A stretch of 64,000 nt of DNA from Chrysoperla carnea (taxonomy: Eukaryota; Arthropoda; Insecta; Neuroptera; Chrysopidae): positions 62,001-126,000 of the forward strand of contig NW_025408250.1 in the NCBI RefSeq assembly GCF_905475395.1. The letters run 5' to 3'. The translations under genes were made by a program, and so were the position numbers. The notes beneath the pieces were generated by a model. It did no database searches, was not told where the DNA came from, and saw nothing but the letters and a program-made list of their open reading frames with translations. Positions within the stretch are counted from its first letter, which is position 1; every line of letters starts with the position of its first letter. Shown one piece after another: positions 19,701-35,800 of the stretch.

Positions 19701-22010
19701 TTTATGACTGGACTAAGTATAAATAAGTCCAAAATGATCAAATTTGACATTTTTCGATAGAAAAAACATTTTTTGGAAATTTTCGATTTTTCAACATGAG
19801 AGACATGTCTATACAAATCATTGAAATTTTCATCCAAGAAAGTCAAAATGTATACATATAGGTCGTTTATGACTGGACTAAGTATAAATAAGTCTAAAAT
19901 GATCAAATTTGACATTTTTCGATAGAGAAAACATTTTTTGAAAATTTTCGATTTTTCAACATGAGAGTCATGACTATACAAATAATTGAAATTTTGATCC
20001 AAGTAAGTCAAAATGGATACATAGAGGTCCTTTATGACTGGACTAAGTAGAAATAAGATAAAAATGATCAAATTTGACATTTTTCGATAGAAAAAACATT
20101 TTTTGAAAATTTTCGATTTTTCAACTAGAATGGCATGACTATAAAAATCATTGAAATTTTGATCCAAGTAAGTCAAAATGGATACATAGAGGTCCCTTAT
20201 GACTGGACTAAGTATAAATAAGCCAAAAATTATCAAATTTGACATTTTTCGATAGAAAAAACATTTTTTGAAAATTTTCGCTTTTTCAACTAGAATGTCA
20301 TGACTATACAAATCTTTGATATTTTTATCCAAGAAAGTCAAAATGTATACATCGAGGTCGTTTTTGACTGGACTAAGTATATTTAAGCCAAAAATGATCA
20401 AATTTGACATTTTTCGATAGAAAAAACATTTTTTGGAAATTTTCGATTTTTCAACTAGAATGTCATGACTATACAAATCATTGAAATTTTGATCCAAGTA
20501 AGTCAAAATGTATACATAGAGGTCCTTTATGACTGGACTAAGTATAAATAAGCCAAAAATGATCAAATTTGACTTTTTTCGATAGAAAAAACATTTTTTG
20601 AAAATTTCCGATTTTTCAACATGAGAGACATGACTATACAAATCATTGAAATTTTGATCCAAGGAAGTCAAAATGTATACAAAGAGGTCCTTTATGACTG
20701 GACTAAGTATAAATAAGCCAAAAATGATCAAATTTGACATTTTTCGATAGAAAAAACATTTTTTGAAAATTTCCGATTTTACAACATGAGAGTCATGACT
20801 ATACAAATCATTGAATTTTGATCCAAGTAAGTCAAAATGGATACATAGAGGTCCTTTATGACTGGACTAAGTATAAATAAGCCAAAAATTATCAAATTTG
20901 ACATTTTTCGATAGAAAAAACATTTTTTGAAAATTTTCGCTTTTTCAACTAGAATGTCATGACTATACAAATCTTTGAAATTTTTATCCAAGAAAGTCAA
21001 AATGTATACATCGAGGTCGTTTTTGACTGGACTAAGTATATTTAAGCCAAAAATGATCAAATTTGACATTTTTCGATAGAAAAAACATTTTTTGGAAATT
21101 TTCGATTTTTCAACTAGAAGGTCATGACTATACAAATCATTGAAATTTTGATCCAAGTAAGTCAAAATGTATACATAGAGGTCCTTTATGACTGGACTAA
21201 GTATAAATAAGCCAAAAATGATCAAATTTGACTTTTTTCGATAGAAAAAACATTTTTTGAAAATTTCCGATTTTTCAACATGAGAGACATGACTATACAA
21301 ATCATTGAAATTTTGATCCAAGGAAGTCAAAATGTATACAAAGAGGTCCTTTATGACTGGACTAAGTATAAATAAGCCAAAAATGATCAAATTTGACATT
21401 TTTCGATAGAAAAAACATTTTTTGAAAATTTCCGATTTTACAACATGAGAGTCATGACTATACAAATCATTGAAATTTTGATCCAAGTAAGTCAAAATGG
21501 ATACATAGAGGTCCTTTATGACTGGACTAAGTATAATTAAGTCCAAAATGATCAAATTTGACATTTTTCGATAGAAAAAACATTTTTTGGAAATTTTCAA
21601 TTTTTCAACTAGAATGTCATGACTATACAAATCATTGAAATTTTGATCCAAGTAAGTCAAAATGGATACATAGGGGTCTTTTATGACTGAACTAAGTATA
21701 TTTAAGCCAAAAATGATAAATTTTGACAGTTTTCGATAGAAAAAACATTTTTTGAAAATTTCCGATTTTACAACTAGAATGTCATGACTATACAAATTAT
21801 TAAAATTTTGATCCAAGTAAGTCAAAATGGATACATAGAGGTCCTTTATGACTGGACTAAGTAGAAATAAGCCAAAAATGATCAAATTTGACATTTTTTG
21901 AAAATTTTCGCTTTTTCAACTAGAATGTCATGACTATACAAATCTTTGAAATTTTGATCCAAGTAAGTCAAAATGTATACATCGAGGTCGTTTATGACTG
22001 GACTAAGTAT
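16740..22010 (-). repeat. Satellite block A, duplicated at 30190-36300
   Basis: Rare variants recur in the same order in both blocks. The AAAAGACATT change is near 16810 and 30264 (offset 13454). The 5-A monomer lies near 19265 and 32885 (offset 13619, one extra monomer). The 19-bp-deletion monomer lies near 21894 and 36174 (offset 14280, about four more monomers). A stretch I compared base by base (about 17581-17760 with 31035-31214) had roughly 1% differences. Block A begins at a deletion scar near 16710. Confidence 0.8.
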
Positions 22011-24889
22011 ATTTAAGCCAAAAATGATAAAATTTGACAGTTTTCGATAGAAAAAACATTTTTTGAAAATTTCCGATTTTACAACTAGAATGGCATGACT
22101 ATACAAATCATTGAAATTTTCATCCAAGTAAGTCAAAATGTATACATAGAGGTCGTTTATGACTGGACTAAGTATAAATAAGTCTAAAATGATCAAATTT
22201 GACATTTTTCGATAGAAAAAACATTTTTTGAAAATTTTCGATTTTTCAACATGAGAGTCATGACTATACAAATCATTGAAATTTTGATCCAAGTAAGTCA
22301 AAATGGATACATAGAGGTCCTTTATGACTGGACTAAGTATAAATAAGCCAAAAATGATCAAATTTGACATTTTTCGATAGAAAAAACATTTTTTGGAAAT
22401 TTTCGATTTTTCAACTAGAATGGCATGACTAAAAAAATCATTGAAATTTTGATCCAAGTAAGTCAAAATGTACACAAAGAGGTCTTTTATGACTAGACTA
22501 AGTATAAATAAGCCAAAAATGATCAAATTTGACATTTTTCGATAGAAAAAACATTTTTTGGAAATTTTCGATTTTTCAACTAGAATGGCATGACTATAAA
22601 AATCATTGAAATTTTCATCCAAGTAAGTCAAAATGTATACATAGAGGTCGTTTATGACTGGACTAAGAATAAATAAGTCTAAAATGATCAAATTTGACAT
22701 TTTTCGATAGAAAAAACATTTTTTGAAAATTTCCGATTTTTCAACATGAGAGTCATGACTATACAAATCATTGAAATTTTGATCCAAGTAAGTCAAAATG
22801 GATACATAGAGGTCCTTTATGACTGGACTAAGTATAAATAAGCCAAAAATGATCAAATTTAACATTTTTCGATAGAAAAAACATTTTTTGAAAATTTTCG
22901 ATTTTTCAACATGAGAGTCATGATTATACAAATCATTGAAATTTTGATCGAAGTAAGTCAAAATGGATACATAGAGGTCCTTTATGACTGGACTAAGTAG
23001 AAATAAGCCAAAAATGATCAAATTTGACATTTTTCGATAGAAAAAACATTTTTTGGAAATTTTCGATTTTTCAACTAGAATGGCATGACTATAAAAATCA
23101 TTGATATTTTCATCCAAGTAAGTCAAAATGTATACATAGAGGTCGTTTATGACTGGACTTAGTATAAATAAGTCTAAAATGATTAAATTTGACATTTTTC
23201 GATAGAAAAAACATTTTTTGAAAATTTTCGATTTTTCAACATGAGAGTCATGACTATACAAATAATTGAAATTTTGATCCAAGTAAATCAAAATGGATAC
23301 ATAGAGGTCCTTAATGACTGGACTAAGTAGAAATAAGTCAAAAATGATCAAATTTGACATTTTTCGATAGAAAAAACATTTTTTGGAAATTTTCGATTTT
23401 TCAACATGAGAGACATGACTATACAAATCATTGAAATTTTCATCCAAGTAAGTCAAAATGTATACATATAGGTCGTTTATGACTGGACTAAGTATAAATA
23501 AGTCCAAAATGATCAAATTTCACATTTTTCGATAGAAAAAACATTTTTTGGAAATTTTCGATTTTTCAACTAAAATGGCATGACTATAAAAATCATTGAA
23601 ATTTTCATCCAAGTAAGTCAAAATGTATACAAAGAGGTCGTTTATGACTGGACTAAGTATAAATAAGTCTAAAATGATCAAATTTGACATTTTTCGATAG
23701 AAAAAACATTTTTTGAAAATTTTCGATTTTTCAACATAAGAGTCATGACTATACAAATAATTGAAATTTTGATCCAAGTAAGTCAAAATGGATACATATA
23801 GGTCCTTTATGACTGGACTAAGTAGAAATAAGCCAAAAATGATCAAATTTGACATTTTTTGAAAATTTTCGCTTCTTCAACTAGAATGTCATGGCTATAC
23901 AAATCTTTGAAATTTTTATCCAAGAAAGTCAAAATGTATACATCGAGTTCGTTTATGACTGGACTAAGTATATTTAAGCCAAAAATGATAAAATTTGACA
24001 GTTTTCGATAGAAAAAACATTTTTTGAAAATTTCCGATTTTGCAACTAGAATGGCATGACTATACAAATCATTGAAATTTTGATCCAAGTAAGTCAAAAT
24101 GGATACATAGAGGTCCTTTATGACTGGACTAAGTATAAATAAGCCAAAAATGATCAAATTTGACATTTTTCGATAGAAAAAACATTTTTTGGAAATTTTC
24201 GATTTTTCATCTAGAATGGCATGACTAAAAAAATCATTGAAATTTTGATCCAAGTAAGTCAAAATGTATACACAGAGGTCTTTCATGACTAGACTAAGTA
24301 TAAATAAGCCAAAAATGATCAAATTTGACATTTTTCGATAGAAAAAACATTTTTTGGAAATTTTCGATTTTTCAACTAGAATGGCATGACTATAAAAATC
24401 ATTGAAATTTTCATCCAAGTAAGTCAAAATGTATACATAGAGGTCGTTTATGACTGGACTAAGTATAAATAAGTCTAAAATGATCAAATTTGACATTTTT
24501 CGATAGAAAAAACATTTTTTGAAAATTTCCGATTTTTCAACATGAGAGTCATGACTATACAAATCATTGAAATGTTGATCCAAGTAAGTCAAAATGGATA
24601 CATAGAGGTCCTTTATGACTGGACTAAGTATAAATAAGCCAAAAATGATCAAATTTGACATTTTTCGATAGAAAAAACATTTTTTGAAAATTTTCGATTT
24701 TTCAACATGAGAGTCATGACTATACAAATCATTGAAATTTTGATCCAAGTAAGTCAAAATGGATACATAGAGGTCCTTTATGACTGGACTAAGTAGAAAT
24801 AAGCCAAAAATGATCAAATTTGACATTTTTCGATAGAAAAAACATTTTTTGGAAATTTTCGATTTTTCAACTAGAATGGCATGACTATA

Positions 24890-26870
24890 AAAATCATTGA
24901 AATTTTGATCCAAGTAAGTCAAAATGTATACATATAGGTCTTTTATGACTAGACTAAGTATAAATAAGCCAAAAATGATCAAATTTGACATTTTTCGATA
25001 GAAAAAACATTTTTTGGAAATTTTCGATTTTTCAACATGAGAGACATGAATATACAAATCATTGAAATTTTCATCCAAGTAAGTCAAAATGTATACATAT
25101 AGGTCGTTTATGACTGGACTAAGTATAAATAAGTCCAAAATGATCAAATTTGACATTTTTCGATAGAAAAAACATTTTTTGGAAATTTTCGATTTTTCAA
25201 CTAGAATGGCATGACTATAAAAATCATTGAAATTTTCATCCAAGTAAGTCAAAATGTATACATAGAGGTCGTTTATGACTGGACTAAGTATAAATAAGTC
25301 TAAAATGATCAAATTTGACATTTTTCGATAGAAAAAACATTTTTTGAAAATTTTCGATTTTTCAACATGAGAGTCATGACTATACAAATAATTGAAATTT
25401 TGATCCAAGTAAGTCAAAATGGATACATAGAGGTCCTTTATGACTGGACTAAGTATAAATAAGCCAAAAATGATCAAATTTGACATTTTACGATAGAAAA
25501 AACATTTTTTGAAAATTTTCGCTTTTTCAACTAGAATGTCATGACTATACAAATCTTTAAAATTTTTATCCAAGAAAGTCAAAATGTATACATCGAGGTC
25601 GTTTTTGACTGGACTAAGTATATTTAAGCCAAAAATGATAAAATTTGACAGTTTTCGATAGAAAAAACATTTTTTGAAAATTTCCGATTTTACAACTAGA
25701 ATGGCATGACTATACAAATCATTGAAATTTTGATCCAAGTAAGTCAAAATGCATACATAGAGGTCCTCTATGACTGGACTAAGTATAAAAAAACCAAAAG
25801 TGATCAAATTTGACATTTGTCGATAGAAAAAACATTTTTTGGAAATTTTCGATTTTTCAACTAGAATGGCAAGACTATAAAAATCATTGAAATTTTGATC
25901 CAAGTAAGTCAAAATGTATACATATAGGTCTTTTATGACTAGACTAAGTATAAATAAGCCAAAAATGATCAAATTTGACATTTTTCGATAGAAAAAACAT
26001 TTTTTGGAAATTTTCGATTTTTCAACATGAGAGACATGAATATACAAATCATTGAAATTTTCATCCAAGTAAGTCAAAATGTATACATGTAGGTCGTTTA
26101 TGACTGGACTAAGTATAAATAAGTCCAAAATGATCAAATTTGACATTTTTCGATAGAAAAAACATTTTTTGGAAATTTTCGATTTTTCAACTAGAATGGC
26201 ATGACTATAAAAATCATTGAAATTTTCATCCAAGTAAGTCAAAATGTATACATAGAGGTCGTTTATGACTGGACTAAGTATAAATAAGTCTAAAATGATC
26301 AAATTTGACATTTTTCGATAGAAAAAACATTTTTTGAAAATTTTCGATTTTTCAACATGAGAGTCATGACTATACAAATAATTGAAATTTTGATCCAAGT
26401 AAGTCAAAATGGATACATAGAGGTCCTTTATGACTGGACTAAGTATAAATAAGCCAAAAATGATCAAATTTGACATTTTACGATAGAAAAAACATTTTTT
26501 GAAAATTTTCGCTTTTTCAACTAGAATGTCATGACTATACAAATCTTTAAAATTTTTATCCAAGAAAGTCAAAATGTATACATCGAGGTCGTTTTTGACT
26601 GGACTAAGTATATTTAAGCCAAAAATGATAAAATTTGACAGTTTTCGATAGAAAAAACATTTTTTGAAAATTTCCGATTTTACAACTAGAATGGCATGAC
26701 TATACAAATCATTGAAATTTTGATCCAAGTAAGTCAAAATGCATACATAGAGGTCCTCTATGACTGGACTAAGTATAAAAAAACCAAAAGTGATCAAATT
26801 TGACATTTGTCGATAGAAAAAACATTTTTTGGAAATTTTCGATTTTTCAACTAGAATGGCAAGACTATAA
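24890..26870 (-). repeat. Tandem 990-bp (six-monomer) higher-order unit
   Basis: The diagnostic changes TTTTACGATAG (near 25487 and 26477) and GGCAAGACTAT (25868 and 26858) recur exactly 990 bp apart, which is six 165-bp monomers. The two six-monomer units are adjacent and nearly identical. Confidence 0.8.
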
Positions 26871-29800
26871 AAATCATTGAAATTTTTATCCAAGAAAGTC
26901 AAAATGTATACATAGAGGTCGTTTATGACTGGACTAAGTATAAATAAGTCTAAAATGATCAAATTTGACATTTTTCGATAGAAAAAACATTTTTTGAAAA
27001 TTTTCGATTTTTCAACATGAGAGTCATGACTATACAAATCATTGAAATTTTGATCCAAGTAAGTCAAAATGGATACATAGAGTTCCTTTATGACTGGACT
27101 AAGTATAAATAAGCCAAAAATGATCAAATTTGACATTTTTCGATAGAAAAAACATTTTTTGGAAATTTTCGATTTTTCAACTAGAATGGCATGACTAAAA
27201 AAATCATTGAAATTTTGATCCAAGTAAGTCAAAATGTATACATAGAGGTCGTTTATGACTGGACTAAGTATAAATAAGTCTAAAATGATCAAATTTGACA
27301 TTTTTCGATAGAAAAAACATTTTTTGAAAATTTCCGATTTTTCAACATGAGAGTCATGACTATACAAATCATTGAAATTTTGATCCAAGTAAGTCAAAAT
27401 GGATACATAGAGGTCTTTTATGACTAGACTAAGTATAAATAAGCCAAAAATGATCAAATTTGACATTTTTCGATAGAAAAAACATTTTTTGGAAATTTTC
27501 GATTTTTCAACTAGAATGGCATGACTATAAAAATCATTGATATTTTAATCCAAGTAAGTCAAAATGTATACATAGAGGTCGTTTATGACTGGACTTAGTA
27601 TAAATAAGTCTAAAATGATCAAATTTGACATTTTTCGATAGAAAAAACATTTTTTGAAAATTTTCGATTTTTCAACATGAGAGTCATGACTATACAAATA
27701 ATTGAAATTTTGATCCAAGTAAATCAAAATGGATACATAGAGGTCCTTAATGACTGGACTAAGTAGAAATAAGTCAAAAATGATCAAATTTGACATTTTT
27801 CGATAGAAAAAACATTTTTTGGAAATTTTCGATTTTTCAACATGAGAGACATGACTATACAAATCATTGAAATTTTCATCCAAGTAAGTCAAAATGTATA
27901 CATATAGGTCGTTTATGACTGGACTAAGTATAAATAAGTCCAAAATGATCAAATTTGACATTTTTCGATAGAAAAAAACATTTTTTGGAAATTTTCGATT
28001 TTTCAACTAGAATGGCATGACTATAAAAATCATTGAAATTTTCATCCAAGTAAGTCAAAATGTATACAAAGAGGTCGTTTATGACTGGACTAAGTATAAA
28101 TAAGTCTAAAATGATCAAATTTGACATTTTTCGATAGAAAAAACATTTTTTGAAAATTTTCGATTTTTCAACACAAGAGTCATGACTATACAAACAATTG
28201 AAATTTTGATCCAAGTAAGTCAAAATGGATACATAGAGGTCCTTTATGACTGGACTAAGTAGAAATAAGCCAAAAATGATCAAATTTGACATTTTTTGAA
28301 AATTTTCGCTGTTTCAACTAGAATGTCATGACTATACAAATCTTTGAAATTTTTATCCAAGAAAGTCAAAATGTATACATCGAGGTCGTTTATGACTGGA
28401 CTAAGTATATTTAAGCCAAAAATGATAAAATTTGACAGTTTTCGATAGAAAAAACATTTTTTGAAAATTTCCGATTTTGCAACTAGAATGGCATGACTAT
28501 ACAAATCATTGAAATTTTCATCCAAGTAAGTCAAAATGTATACATAGAGGTCGTTTATGACTGGACTAAGTATAAATAAGTCTAAAATGATCAAATTTGA
28601 CATTTTTCGATAGAAAAAACATTTTTTGAAAATTTTCGATTTTTCAACATGAGAGTCATGACTATACAAATCAATGAAATTTTGATCCAAGTAAGTCAAA
28701 ATGGATACATAGAGGTCCTTTATGACTGGACTAAGTATAAATAAGCCAAAAATGATCAAATTTGACATTTTTCGATAGAAAAAACATTTTTTGGTAATTT
28801 TCGATTTTTCATCTAGAATGGCATGACTAAAAAAATCATTGAAATTTTGATCCAAGTAAGTCAAAATGTATACATAGAGGTCTTTTATGACTAGACTAAG
28901 TATAAATAAGCCAAAAATGATCAAATTTGACATTTTTCGATAGAAAAAACATTTTTTGGAAATTTTCGATTTTTCAACTAGAATGGCATGGCTATAAAAA
29001 TCATTGAAATTTTCATCCAAGTAAGTCAAAATGTATACATAGAGGTCGTTTATGACTGGACTAAGTATAAATAAGTCTAAAATGATCAAATTTGACATTT
29101 TTCGATAGAAAAAAACATTTTTTGGAAATTTTCGATTTTTCAACTAGAATGGCATGACTATAAAAATCATTGAAATTTTCATCCAAGTAAGTCAAAATGT
29201 ATACATAGAGGTCGTTTATGACTGGACTAAGTATAAATAAGCCAAAAATGATCAAATTTGACATTTTTCGATAGAAAAAACATTTTTTGGAAATTTTCGA
29301 TTTTTCAACATGAGAGACATGACTATACAAATCATTGAAATTTTCATCCAAGTAAGTCAAAATGTACACATATAGGTCGTTTATGACTGGACTAAGTATA
29401 AATAAGTCCAAAATGATCAAATTTGACATTTTTCGATAGAAAAAACATTTTTTGAAAATTTTCGATTTTTCAACATGAGAGTCATGACTATAAAAATCAT
29501 TGAAATTTTGATCCAAGTAAGTCAAAATGTATACAGAGAGGTCTTTTATGACTAGACTAAGTATAAATAAGCCAAAAATGATCAAATTTGACATTTTTCG
29601 ATAGAAAAAACATTTTTTGGAAATTTTCGATTTTTCAACATGAGAGACATGACTATACAAATCATTGAAATTTTCATCCAAGTAAGTCAAAATGTATACA
29701 TCGAGGTCGTTTTTGACTGGACTAAGTATATTTAAGCCAAAAATGATAAAATTTGACATTTTTCGATAGAAAAAACATTTTTTGGAAATTTTCGATTTTT

Positions 29801-32800
29801 CAACTAGAATGTCATGACTATACAAATCATTGAAATTTTGATCCAAGTAAGTCAAAATGTATACATAGAGGTCCTTTATGACTGGACTAAGTATAAATAA
29901 GCCAAAAATGATCAAATTTGACATTTTTCGATTGAAAAAACATTTTTTGAAAATTTCCGATTTTTCAACATGAGAGACATGACTATACAAATCATTGAAA
30001 TTTTGATCCAAGGAAGTCAAAATGTATACATAGAGGTCCTTTATGACTGGACTAAGTATAAATAAGCCAAAAATGATCAAATTTGACATTTTTCGATAGA
30101 AAAAACATTTTTTGAAAATTTCCGATTTTACAACATGAGAGTCATGACTATACAAATCATTGAAATTTTGATCCAAATAAGTCAAAATGGATACATAGAG
30201 GTCCTTTATGACTGGACTAAGTAGAAATAAGCCAAAAATGATCAAATTTGACATTTTTCGATAGAAAAGACATTTTTTGAAAATTTCCGATTTTTCAACA
30301 TGAGAGACATGACTATATAAATCATTGAAATTTTGATCCAAGGAAGTCAAAATGTATACATAGAGGTCCTTTATGACTGGACTAAGTATAAATAAGCCAA
30401 AAATGATCAAATTTGACATTTTTCGATAGAAAAAACATTTTTTGAAAATTTCCGATTTTTCAACTAGAATGTCATGACCATACAAATCATTGAAATTTTG
30501 ATCCAAGTAAGTCAAAATGTATACATAGAGGTCCTTTATGACTGGCCTAAGTATAAATAAGCCAAAAATGATCAAATTTGACATTTTTCGATAGAAAAAA
30601 CATTTTTTGGAAATTTTCGATTTTTCAACATGAGAGTCATGACTATACAAATCATTAAAATTTTGATCCAAGTAAGTCAAAATGTATACATAGAGGTCTT
30701 TTATGACTAGACTAAGTATAAATAAGTCCAAAATGATCAAATTTGACATTTTTCGATAGAAAAAACATGTTTTGAAAATTTTCGATTTTTCAACTAGAAT
30801 GGCATGACTATACAAATCATTGATATTTTGATCCAAGTAAGTCAAAATGGATACATAGAGGTCCTTTATGACTGGACTAAGTATAAATAAGCCAAAAATG
30901 ATCAAATTTGACATTTTTCGATAGAAAAAACATTTTTTGAAAATTTTCGATTTTTCAACTAGAATGTCATGACTATACAAATCATTGAAATTTTGATCCA
31001 AGTAAGTCAAAATGGATACATAGAGGTCTTTTATGACTGGACTAAGTATATTTAAGCCAAAAATGATTAAATTTGACATTTTTCGATAGAAAAAACATTT
31101 TTTGAAAATTTCCGATTTTACAACTAAAATGTCATGACTATACAAATCATTGAAATTTTGATCCAAGTAAGTCAAAATGTGTACATAGAGGTCCTTTATG
31201 ACTGGACTAAGTAGAAATAAGCCAAAAATGATCAAATTTGACATTTTTTGAAAATTTTCGCTTTTTCAACTAGAATGTCATGACTATACAAATCTTTGAA
31301 ATTTTGATCCAAGTAAGTCAAAATGTATACATAGAGGTCCTTTATGACTGGACTAAGTATAAATAAGCCAAAAATGATCAAATTTGACATTTTTCGATAG
31401 AAAAAACATTTTTTGAAAATTTTCGATTTTTCAACTATAATGGCATGACTATACAAATCATTGAAATTTTGATCCAAGTAAGTCAAAATGGATACATAGA
31501 GGTCCTTTATGACTGGACTAAGTATAAATAAGCCAAAAATGATTAAATTTGACATTTTTCGATAGAAAAAACATTTTTTGAAAATTTCCGATTTTTCAAC
31601 ATGAGAGACATGACTATACAAATCATTGAAATTTTCATCCAAGTAAGTCAAAATGGATACATAGAGGTCCTTTATGACTGGACTAAGTATAAATAAGCCA
31701 AAAATGATCAAATTTGACATTTTTCGATAGAAAAAACATTTTTTGAAAATTTCCGATTTTTCAACATGAGAGACATGACTATAGAAATCATTGAAATTTT
31801 CATCCAAGTAAGTCAAAATGTATACATAGAGGTCGTTTATGACTGGACTAAGTATAAATAAGCCAAAAATGATCAAATTTGACATTTTTCGATAGAAAAA
31901 ACATTTTTTGAAAATTTCCGATTTTACAACTAGAATGTCATGACTATGCAAATTATTGAAATTTTGATCCAAGTAAGTCAAAATGTATACATAGAGGTCT
32001 TCTATGACTGGACTAAGTATAAAAAAGCCAAAAATGATCAAATTTGACATTTTTCGATAGAAAAAACATTTTTTGAAAATTTTCGATTATACAACTAAAA
32101 TGTCATGACAATACAAATTATTGAAATTTTGATCCAAGTAAGTCAAAATGTATACATAGAGGTCCTCTATGACTGGACTAAGTATAAATAAGTCCAAAAT
32201 GGTCAAATTTGACATTTTTCGATAGAAAAAACATTTTTTGAAAATTTCCGATTTTTCAACATGAGAGACATGACTATATAAATCATTGAAATTTTGATCC
32301 AAGGAAGTCAAAATGTATACATAGAGGTCCTTTATGACTGGACTAAGTATAAAATAGCCAAAAATGATCAAATTTGACATTTTTCGATAGAAAAAACATT
32401 TTTTGAAAATTTCCGATTTTACAACTAGAATGTCATGACTATACAAATTATTGAAATTTTGATCCAAGTAAGTCAAAATGTATACATAGAGGTCCTCTAT
32501 GACTGGACTAAGTATATAAAAGCCAAAAATGATCAAATTTGACATTTTTCGATAGAAAAAACATTTTTTGAAAATTTCCTATTTTTCAACATAAGAGACA
32601 TGACTATATAAATCATTGAAATTTTGATCCAAGTAAGTCAAAATGTATACATAGAGGTCCTCTATGACTGGACTAAGTATAAAAAAGCCAAAAATGATCA
32701 AATTTGACATTTTTCGATAGAAAAAACATTTTTTGAAAATTTCCGATTTTTCAACATGAGAGACATGACTATACAAATTATTGAAATTTTGATCCAAGTA

Positions 32801-35800
32801 AGTCAAAATGTATACATAGAGGTCCTTTATGACTGGACTAAGTATAAATAAGCCAAAAATGATCAAATTTGACATTTTTCGATAGAAAAACATTTTTTGA
32901 AAATTTCCGATTTTTCAACATGAGAGACATGACTATATAAATCATTGAAATTTTGATCCAAGGAAGTCAAAATGTATACATAGAGGTCCTTTACGACTGG
33001 ACTAAGTATAAATAAGTCTAAAATGATCAAATTTGACATTTTACGATAGAAAAAACATTTTTTGAAAATTTTCGATTTTTCAACATGAGAGTCATGACTA
33101 TACAAATAATTGAAATTTTGATCCAAGTAAGTCAAAATGGATACATAGAGGTCCTTAATGACTGGACTAAGTAGAAATAAGTCAAAAATGATCAAATTTG
33201 ACATTTTTCGATAGAAAAAACATTTTTTGGAAATTTTCGATTTTTCAACATGAGAGACATGACTATACAAATCATTGAAATTTTCATCCAAGTAAGTCAA
33301 ATTGTATACATATAGGCCGTTTATGACTGGACTAAGTATAAATAAGTCCAAAATGATCAAATTTGACATTTTTCGATAGAAAAAACATTTTTTGGAAATT
33401 TTCGATTTTTCAACATGAGAGACATGTCTATACAAATCATTGAAATTTTCATCCAAGAAAGTCAAAATGTATACATATAGGTCGTTTATGACTGGACTAA
33501 GTATAAATAAGTCTAAAATGATCAAATTTGACATTTTTCGATAGAGAAAACATTTTTTGAAAATTTTCGATTTTTCAACATGAGAGTCATGACTATACAA
33601 ATAATTGAAATTTTGATCCAAGTAAGTCAAAATGGATACATAGAGGTCCTTTATGACTGGACTAAGTAGAAATAAGATAAAAATGATCAAATTTGACATT
33701 TTTCGATAGAAAAAACATTTTTTGAAAATTTTCGATTTTTCAACTAGAATGGCATGACTATAAAAATCATTGAAATTTTGATCCAAGTAAGTCAAAATGG
33801 ATACATAGAGGTCCTTTATGACTGGACTAAGTATAAATAAGCCAAAAATTATCAAATTTGACATTTTTCGATAGAAAAAACATTTTTTGAAAATTTTCGC
33901 TTTTTCAACTAGAATGTCATGACTATACAAATCTTTGAAATTTTTATCCAAGAAAGTCAAAATGTATACATCGAGGTCGTTTTTGACTGGACTAAGTATA
34001 TTTAAGCCAAAAATGATCAAATTTGACATTTTTCGATAGAAAAAACATTTTTTGGAAATTTTCGATTTTTCAACTAGAATGTCATGACTATACAAATCAT
34101 TGAAATTTTGATCCAAGTAAGTCAAAATGTATACATAGAGGTCCTTTATGACTGGACTAAGTATAAATAAGCCAAAAATGATCAAATTTGACTTTTTTCG
34201 ATAGAAAATACATTTTTTGAAAATTTCCGATTTTTCAACATGGGAGACATGACTATACAAATCATTGAAATTTTGATCCAAGGAAGTCAAAATGTATACA
34301 AAGAGGTCCTTTATGACTGGACTAAGTATAAATAAGCCAAAAATGATCAAATTTGACATTTTTCGATAGAAAAAACATTTTTTGAAAATTTCCGATTTTA
34401 CAACATGAGAGTCATGACTATACAAATCATTGAAATTTTGATCCAAGTAAGTCAAAATGGATACATAGAGGTCTTTTATGACTGGACTAAGTATAAATAA
34501 GCCAAAAATTATCAAATTTGACATTTTTCGATAGAAAAAACATTTTTTGAAAATTTTCGCTTTTTCAACTAGAATGTCATGACTATACAAATCTTTGAAA
34601 TTTTTATCCAAGAAAGTCAAAATGTATACATCGAGGTCGTTTTTGACTGGACTAAGTATATTTAAGCCAAAAATGATCAAATTTGACATTTTTCGATAGA
34701 AAAAACATTTTTTGGAAATTTTCGATTTTTCCACTAGAATGTCATGACTTTACAAATCATTGAAATTTTGATCCAAGTAAGTCAAAATGTATACATAGAG
34801 GTCCTTTATGACTGGACTAAGTATAAATAAGCCAAAAATGATCAAATTTGACTTTTTTCGATAGAAAAAACATTTTTTGAAAATTTCCGATTTTTCAACA
34901 TGAGAGACATGACTATACAAATCATTGAAATTTTGATCCAAGGAAGTCAAAATGTATACAAAGAGGTCCTTTATGACTGGACTAAGTATAAATAAGCCAA
35001 AAATGATCAAATTTGACATTTTTCGATAGAAAAAACATTTTTTGAAAATTTCCGATTTTACAACATGAGAGTCATGACTATACAAATCATTGAAATTTTG
35101 ATCCAAGTAAGTCAAAATGGATACATAGAGGTCCTTTATGACTGGACTAAGTATAATTAAGTCCAAAATGATCAAATTTGACATTTTTCGATAGAAAAAA
35201 CATTTTTTGAAAATTTTCGATTTTTCAACTAGAATGGCATGACTATACAAATCATTGATATTTTGATCCAAGTAAGTCAAAATGTATACATAGAGGTCCT
35301 TTATGACTGGACTAAGTATAAATAAGCCAAAAATGATCAAATTTGACTTTTTTCGATAGAAAAAACATTTTTTGAAAATTTCCGATTTTTCAACATGAGA
35401 GACATGACTATACAAATCATTGAAATTTTGATCCAAGGAAGTCAAAATGTATACAAAGAGGTCCTTTATGACTGGACTAAGTATAAATAAGCCAAAAATG
35501 ATCAAATTTGACATTTTTCGATAGAAAAAACATTTTTTGAAAATTTCCGATTTTACAACATGAGAGTCATGACTATACAAATCATTGAAATTTTGATCCA
35601 AGTAAGTCAAAATGGATACATAGAGGTCCTTTATGACTGGACTAAGTATAATTAAGTCCAAAATGATCAAATTTGAAATTTTTCGATAGAAAAAACATTT
35701 TTTGAAAATTTTCGATTTTTCAACTAGAATGGCATGACTATACAAATCATTGATATTTTGATCCAAGTAAGTCAAAATGGATACATAGAGGTCCTTTATG